Assembly: GCA_902472315.1 (NCBI GenBank)
Contig: CABRNM010000018.1
Location: 1-36,316 of the forward strand
Length of the DNA: 36,316 nucleotides
Reading direction: 5' to 3'
DNA from: an uncultured Collinsella sp.
GTDB lineage: Bacteria > Actinomycetota > Coriobacteriia > Coriobacteriales > Coriobacteriaceae
Translations under genes and position numbers: made by a program
The notes under the pieces: model-generated
Database searches by the model: none
Told to the model about the DNA's origin: nothing
The model's input: only the letters and a program-made list of their open reading frames with translations
In this document: piece by piece, positions 33,534 through 36,316 of the stretch
How the letters are laid out: every line of letters starts with the position of its first letter
Numbering within the stretch: position 1 is the stretch's first letter

Positions 33534-35441
33534 CTAGAGCTCCTTTTGCAGATAGAGTCCATGATCGTAAAAACCCAAATGGCGATAGTACTCGCGCGTA
33601 CCAATCGCGCTGATCACGTTGATGCGCGTATAACCCGCATCCCGGGCAATCTCGCACGCACGCTCTACGAGCAAACGCCCCAACCCGTGATGCTGCGCCG
33701 CCTGGCCCTGGTCGCCCACGCGTGCCGCCATGCCATACACGTGTACCTCGCGAATCATCGCCTCGTCCGGCATCGTCAGCAACTCGTCCGCATGCGCGGC
33801 AACAAACGAATGGTCGGGCAGCGACAACCGCAAAAAGCCCGCGATCTTGCCCTGCGGCGTCACCCACTGCAAAAAGCGCTCGTGCGTCACCGGCGTCTCG
33901 TACGCCACCTCCTCATCAAGAGATAGCTCATCCAAGTCGGCACCCGCCGTGCTGATCTCGCGATAGCGAATCTCGCGCACCGTCGCACCGTCACCCCGAG
34001 CGGCCAAGCGGTTTTCGACGAGCTGACGCAGGTTGGGTTTCTTGTTGCCCACCATGATGTCGTCGGAACTAAAGTCACGGATCATGCGACTGATGCGGCA
34101 GAACGCCGGCGTCACCACGATGTCGTCGGCCAGCACATCGAGCAGCTCTTCCTCAGTATAGGGACGCCACTCACCGCGCTCGTAGCAGCCCACCAGACGC
34201 GAGCCCTCGATGAGCGCACACGGGTAAACCTTGACCTCGTCGGGCATAAAGGCCCCCTCGGTCATAAAGCGTTCGTAGTCGCGCTTGTCCCCCTCGGGCG
34301 TGGCGCCCAGCAAGTTGAGCATAAAATGCGCGTGGATCTTAAAGCCAAACAGGCGCGCAAGCGAAAACGCCCGCTCGATCTGCGCCACCGAAATACGACG
34401 CTCGTTGATATCGAGCAAATGTTGGTCGAGACTCTGAATACCCATCTGGATCTTGGTGCAGCCCAGGCAGCGGATAAGCGTGAGGGTCTGCGGCGTCACG
34501 GCATCGGGGCGCGTCTCGATAACGAGCCCCACCACGCGATGCTTCGCCGTCTCGTTGATGCGCTGCTGACGCTCAAGCTCCTCCATCGTTGCTGTCTGCC
34601 ACTCGGCAACCTCACCCCACGGCGTACCAGGGCCGTACAGACGACGCACCGCGCGGTTGTAGCCGCCCACGGCAGCATCCAAACGCTCCTGCTCGTCGGC
34701 AACGCCAGCAGCAAGCTCAGCCTTGTCTGTCGCAATGCCGGCAACCCGATAGCGCTCGCGGCGCTCTGTTACCACCGGCGGCAGCGCATCGGCGGGAGCG
34801 TCATCGAGCAGGCGCCCCGCCTCGGCACGGCTGATGCCCGGACGCGCCAGCATGGGGTTGGCCGCCACGCCGGCGACGGCATCGTCATTGAGCGCACGGA
34901 AAAGCTCCGACATAAACCACGTCTGATACCCTTGCGGATAGTCGCTCCAGGTGCCACCGAGCACGATGAGCTCAATCTTATCGGTTGCGTGCCCCATCTG
35001 CGAAAGCGCGGTCAGACGAGCGCTCACCTGCAGATACGGGTCAAAGCAATTTTGCTCCGCACGGGCGCACGCCGGCTCGGCGTGCAGGTAGCTTTTGGGC
35101 ATGCGCAGATCGTTGGGACAAAACAGGCAATCGCCCGAGCATGGCCAGGGCTTGGTGATAACGGTAATGGTCGCCACGCCCGAAGCCGTGCGACGAGGCT
35201 TCATACGCAGCACCTGCAGCAGTCGACGTTCCAGCTCGGCATCGACATTCCACCCAGCCCAACGAGCCGGCTCCTCACGTTTTACCCGCTGGTAGAACGG
35301 CAGCAGACGGCGCTTGGCCAAATCGCGTTTGTCGGCACCCTCACGGCGCGCCTCGGCATGTATCAGTTTGACGAGCGCTTTGTCGTCCACGGTCTCGCCG
35401 CGACGCAGAGCCTCGAGTATGTTCAAGATAATCTGTTCCAT
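33534..35441 (-). CDS. Elp3-like radical SAM/GNAT tRNA-modifying enzyme
   Basis: The 635-residue protein carries a radical SAM domain with CSGDCLFC (Cys101, Cys105, Cys108) for the 4Fe-4S cluster, FDPYLQ, LIVLGGTWSDYP and VIETRPD, then a C-terminal GNAT acetyltransferase (about 460-635: IREVHVYGMA, QHHGLGRLLVERACEIA, VISAIGTREYYRHLGFY). This is the architecture of Elp3, which makes carboxymethyl-uridine precursors at tRNA wobble position 34. It is longer than usual (450-550 residues): about 147 residues separate GGTW and ETRPD where known Elp3 proteins have about 50, giving an Ala-rich insertion near residues 190-285. No Elp1/Elp2 is expected in bacteria. A -10-like TACAAT lies 6 nt before the ATG. 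Confidence 0.9.
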   Translation of the reverse strand: MEQIILNILEALRRGETVDDKALVKLIHAEARREGADKRDLAKRRLLPFYQRVKREEPARWAGWNVDAELERRLLQVLRMKPRRTASGVATITVITKPWPCSGDCLFCPNDLRMPKSYLHAEPACARAEQNCFDPYLQVSARLTALSQMGHATDKIELIVLGGTWSDYPQGYQTWFMSELFRALNDDAVAGVAANPMLARPGISRAEAGRLLDDAPADALPPVVTERRERYRVAGIATDKAELAAGVADEQERLDAAVGGYNRAVRRLYGPGTPWGEVAEWQTATMEELERQQRINETAKHRVVGLVIETRPDAVTPQTLTLIRCLGCTKIQMGIQSLDQHLLDINERRISVAQIERAFSLARLFGFKIHAHFMLNLLGATPEGDKRDYERFMTEGAFMPDEVKVYPCALIEGSRLVGCYERGEWRPYTEEELLDVLADDIVVTPAFCRISRMIRDFSSDDIMVGNKKPNLRQLVENRLAARGDGATVREIRYREISTAGADLDELSLDEEVAYETPVTHERFLQWVTPQGKIAGFLRLSLPDHSFVAAHADELLTMPDEAMIREVHVYGMAARVGDQGQAAQHHGLGRLLVERACEIARDAGYTRINVISAIGTREYYRHLGFYDHGLYLQKEL

Positions 35442-35447
35442 GACCCC

Positions 35448-35453
35448 ATTGTA
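35448..35453 (-). promoter_or_regulatory. Candidate -10 box of elp3, leaderless arrangement
   Basis: On the minus strand TACAAT ends 6 nt before the elp3 ATG. A transcript starting at normal distance would begin at or near the ATG. There is no strong Shine-Dalgarno apart from GGGG. It abuts the upstream terminator. Confidence 0.45.
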
Positions 35454-35460
35454 AAGGCAA

Positions 35461-35492
35461 AGGCGCCGGAGCCCGTCACGGCTCCGGCGCCT
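35461..35492 (-). terminator. Terminator after the DUF4097 gene
   Basis: A perfect 13-bp stem (35461-35473 with 35480-35492, AGGCGCCGGAGCC) and a 6-nt loop are followed on the minus strand by TTTGCCTTT. It separates the DUF4097 gene from elp3. Confidence 0.85.
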
Positions 35493-35539
35493 CCATCAAA
35501 CAGCGCAGCTATGGTATATAAGTCTTCGATAACCGCCCG

Positions 35540-36316
35540 TCACTCTGAATCAAATGACATGTCGCCCGAACCGACCTCAAAACGATACGTAGCAGACTTA
35601 TCGCCGTTATCGAATTCAAGATTCAAAATGGTCTCGCCGTCGTAGCCAAGCGGAAGGAAATCGCTCTCGAAGTCGCCGCTGCCCAAGGTAAGGCTCGCCT
35701 TAAAGCCCGTCGAGTTCGGAACCATCATCTCCACATCGCCCGAGCCCACACTCACGTCCATCGACTTCGCGGGGGCCTGGTAGAGCTCGAACGTCACATC
35801 GCCCGAACCGACCTCAGCACTGAGCGCATCAGTCACGCTGCCCGCAAACTCTACATCTCCCGCACCCAGGAAAAGGTCGAAACCATCACAGGTGACACCG
35901 GCAATCTGCAGATCACCCGAGCCCACGTGCGCGTTGACTCCCTTCAGATGTTCGGCAACACGGCGCGGCAGCTCGACCGTAACTGAGCGATCGATTGCCT
36001 TACCGTCATCACTTCCAAACTGGGAAACCTTGAGCGTCGAGTCCTCGACGGATGCGATGTTCTGCGTCGCGGCCTTGGAGGCATCCATACCATTGGCAAC
36101 GCGTCCCCGCTCGATAACGCGAGCCTTGTTACCATCAATAACCTTGACGTCCACCGTAGCCGCATCGATATCGAAATCGAGGTAGCGAAACTCATCGGCA
36201 TCAAAGGTCGTACACGAAAGCTGCTGAGGCCGAGCGGAATAGTTACCGCCATCGTTAATAAAATCGTCGTCATCAACCACATCGTCCATACCGGACAAGC
36301 CGGGTATAACAGATCG
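35540..36316 (-). CDS. DUF4097 beta-strand repeat protein, 5' end missing
   Basis: About 258 residues are visible and the frame stays open to the window edge, so the N-terminus, often a membrane or signal segment in this family, is probably cut off. The first in-frame candidate inside the window is a TTG at 36298, which is unconvincing. The protein shows six copies of a G[SA]GD motif (VGSGDLQIAG, LGAGDVEFAG, VGSGDVTFEL, VGSGDVEMMV, LGSGDFESDF, VGSGDMSFDS), spaced about 20-30 residues. This is the DUF4097/adhesin-like single-stranded beta-helix pattern. The protein is strongly acidic. Function is unknown; relatives are often near PadR/DUF1700 stress regulators. Confidence 0.85.
   Translation of the reverse strand, partial: RSVIPGLSGMDDVVDDDDFINDGGNYSARPQQLSCTTFDADEFRYLDFDIDAATVDVKVIDGNKARVIERGRVANGMDASKAATQNIASVEDSTLKVSQFGSDDGKAIDRSVTVELPRRVAEHLKGVNAHVGSGDLQIAGVTCDGFDLFLGAGDVEFAGSVTDALSAEVGSGDVTFELYQAPAKSMDVSVGSGDVEMMVPNSTGFKASLTLGSGDFESDFLPLGYDGETILNLEFDNGDKSATYRFEVGSGDMSFDSE
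36311..36316. other. Possible adapter start at the right edge
   Basis: The last six bases AGATCG equal the first six of the reverse-complement Illumina adapter. Given the certain adapter at the left edge, this is probably also artefactual, although six bases can match by chance. Confidence 0.55.

Overview
The window looks like one complete contig from a draft assembly of a GC-rich Gram-positive gut bacterium, most likely a Coriobacteriia member close to Collinsella. This is inferred from base composition, codon use, a sortase-type LAQTG surface protein, a BaiA-like short-chain dehydrogenase, a ferredoxin-fused EtfA and a clade-II one-chain PurL. No 16S, tRNA or CRISPR sequence was seen. Bases 1-18 are the 3' end of an Illumina adapter, and the last six bases match the start of its reverse complement, so both edges are probably artefactual junctions.

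Region 1 (19-5,594, minus strand): a cutC gene cut off by the contig edge, a 22-bp-arm inverted repeat, a strong terminator, then a complete branched-chain amino-acid ABC importer read livJ-livH-livM-livG-livF. A long hairpin separates livJ from livH. Upstream of livJ is an AT-rich region holding a 15-codon relic of the 3' end of a second livJ-like gene.

Region 2 (6,071-18,913): mostly single housekeeping genes. They are homoserine dehydrogenase, a BaiA-like SDR, a CPA2 antiporter, a fused FGAM synthase (purL), a DMT permease, a membrane diguanylate cyclase without an I-site, a KdgT-type permease, a truncated azlC and an HD-domain hydrolase. Several are bounded by clear hairpin terminators.

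Region 3 (18,910-22,535, minus strand): a tight glcD-like/etfB/etfA operon. The EtfA has an N-terminal two-cluster ferredoxin. This matches electron-bifurcating (confurcating) lactate dehydrogenase loci (LctBCD type).

Region 4 (22,881-26,086, plus strand): five small genes, four of them exported or membrane-anchored. They are an orphan 98-aa protein, a membrane-tethered 169-aa protein, a secreted 199-aa beta-rich protein with two W-x-[I/V] motifs, a tiny LAQTG sortase substrate and a Cys-rich 476-aa secreted protein. The architecture resembles the Csc/WxL cell-surface complexes of Bacilli. It is one of the two best candidates for an undescribed system. A DUF554 membrane protein follows.

Region 5 (27,009-32,627, plus strand): a three-gene cassette of a TerB_N/TerB_C protein, a BrxD-like (DUF2791) P-loop ATPase and an Lhr/BrxHI-like DEVH helicase. 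No methylase or PglZ is present. It is a plausible stand-alone DNA-processing or phage-defence module.

Region 6 (32,655-36,316, minus strand): an Elp3-like radical SAM/GNAT protein with a roughly 95-residue insertion, coupled to a membrane-anchored spermidine-synthase-like protein, and a partial DUF4097 GSGD-repeat protein running off the edge.
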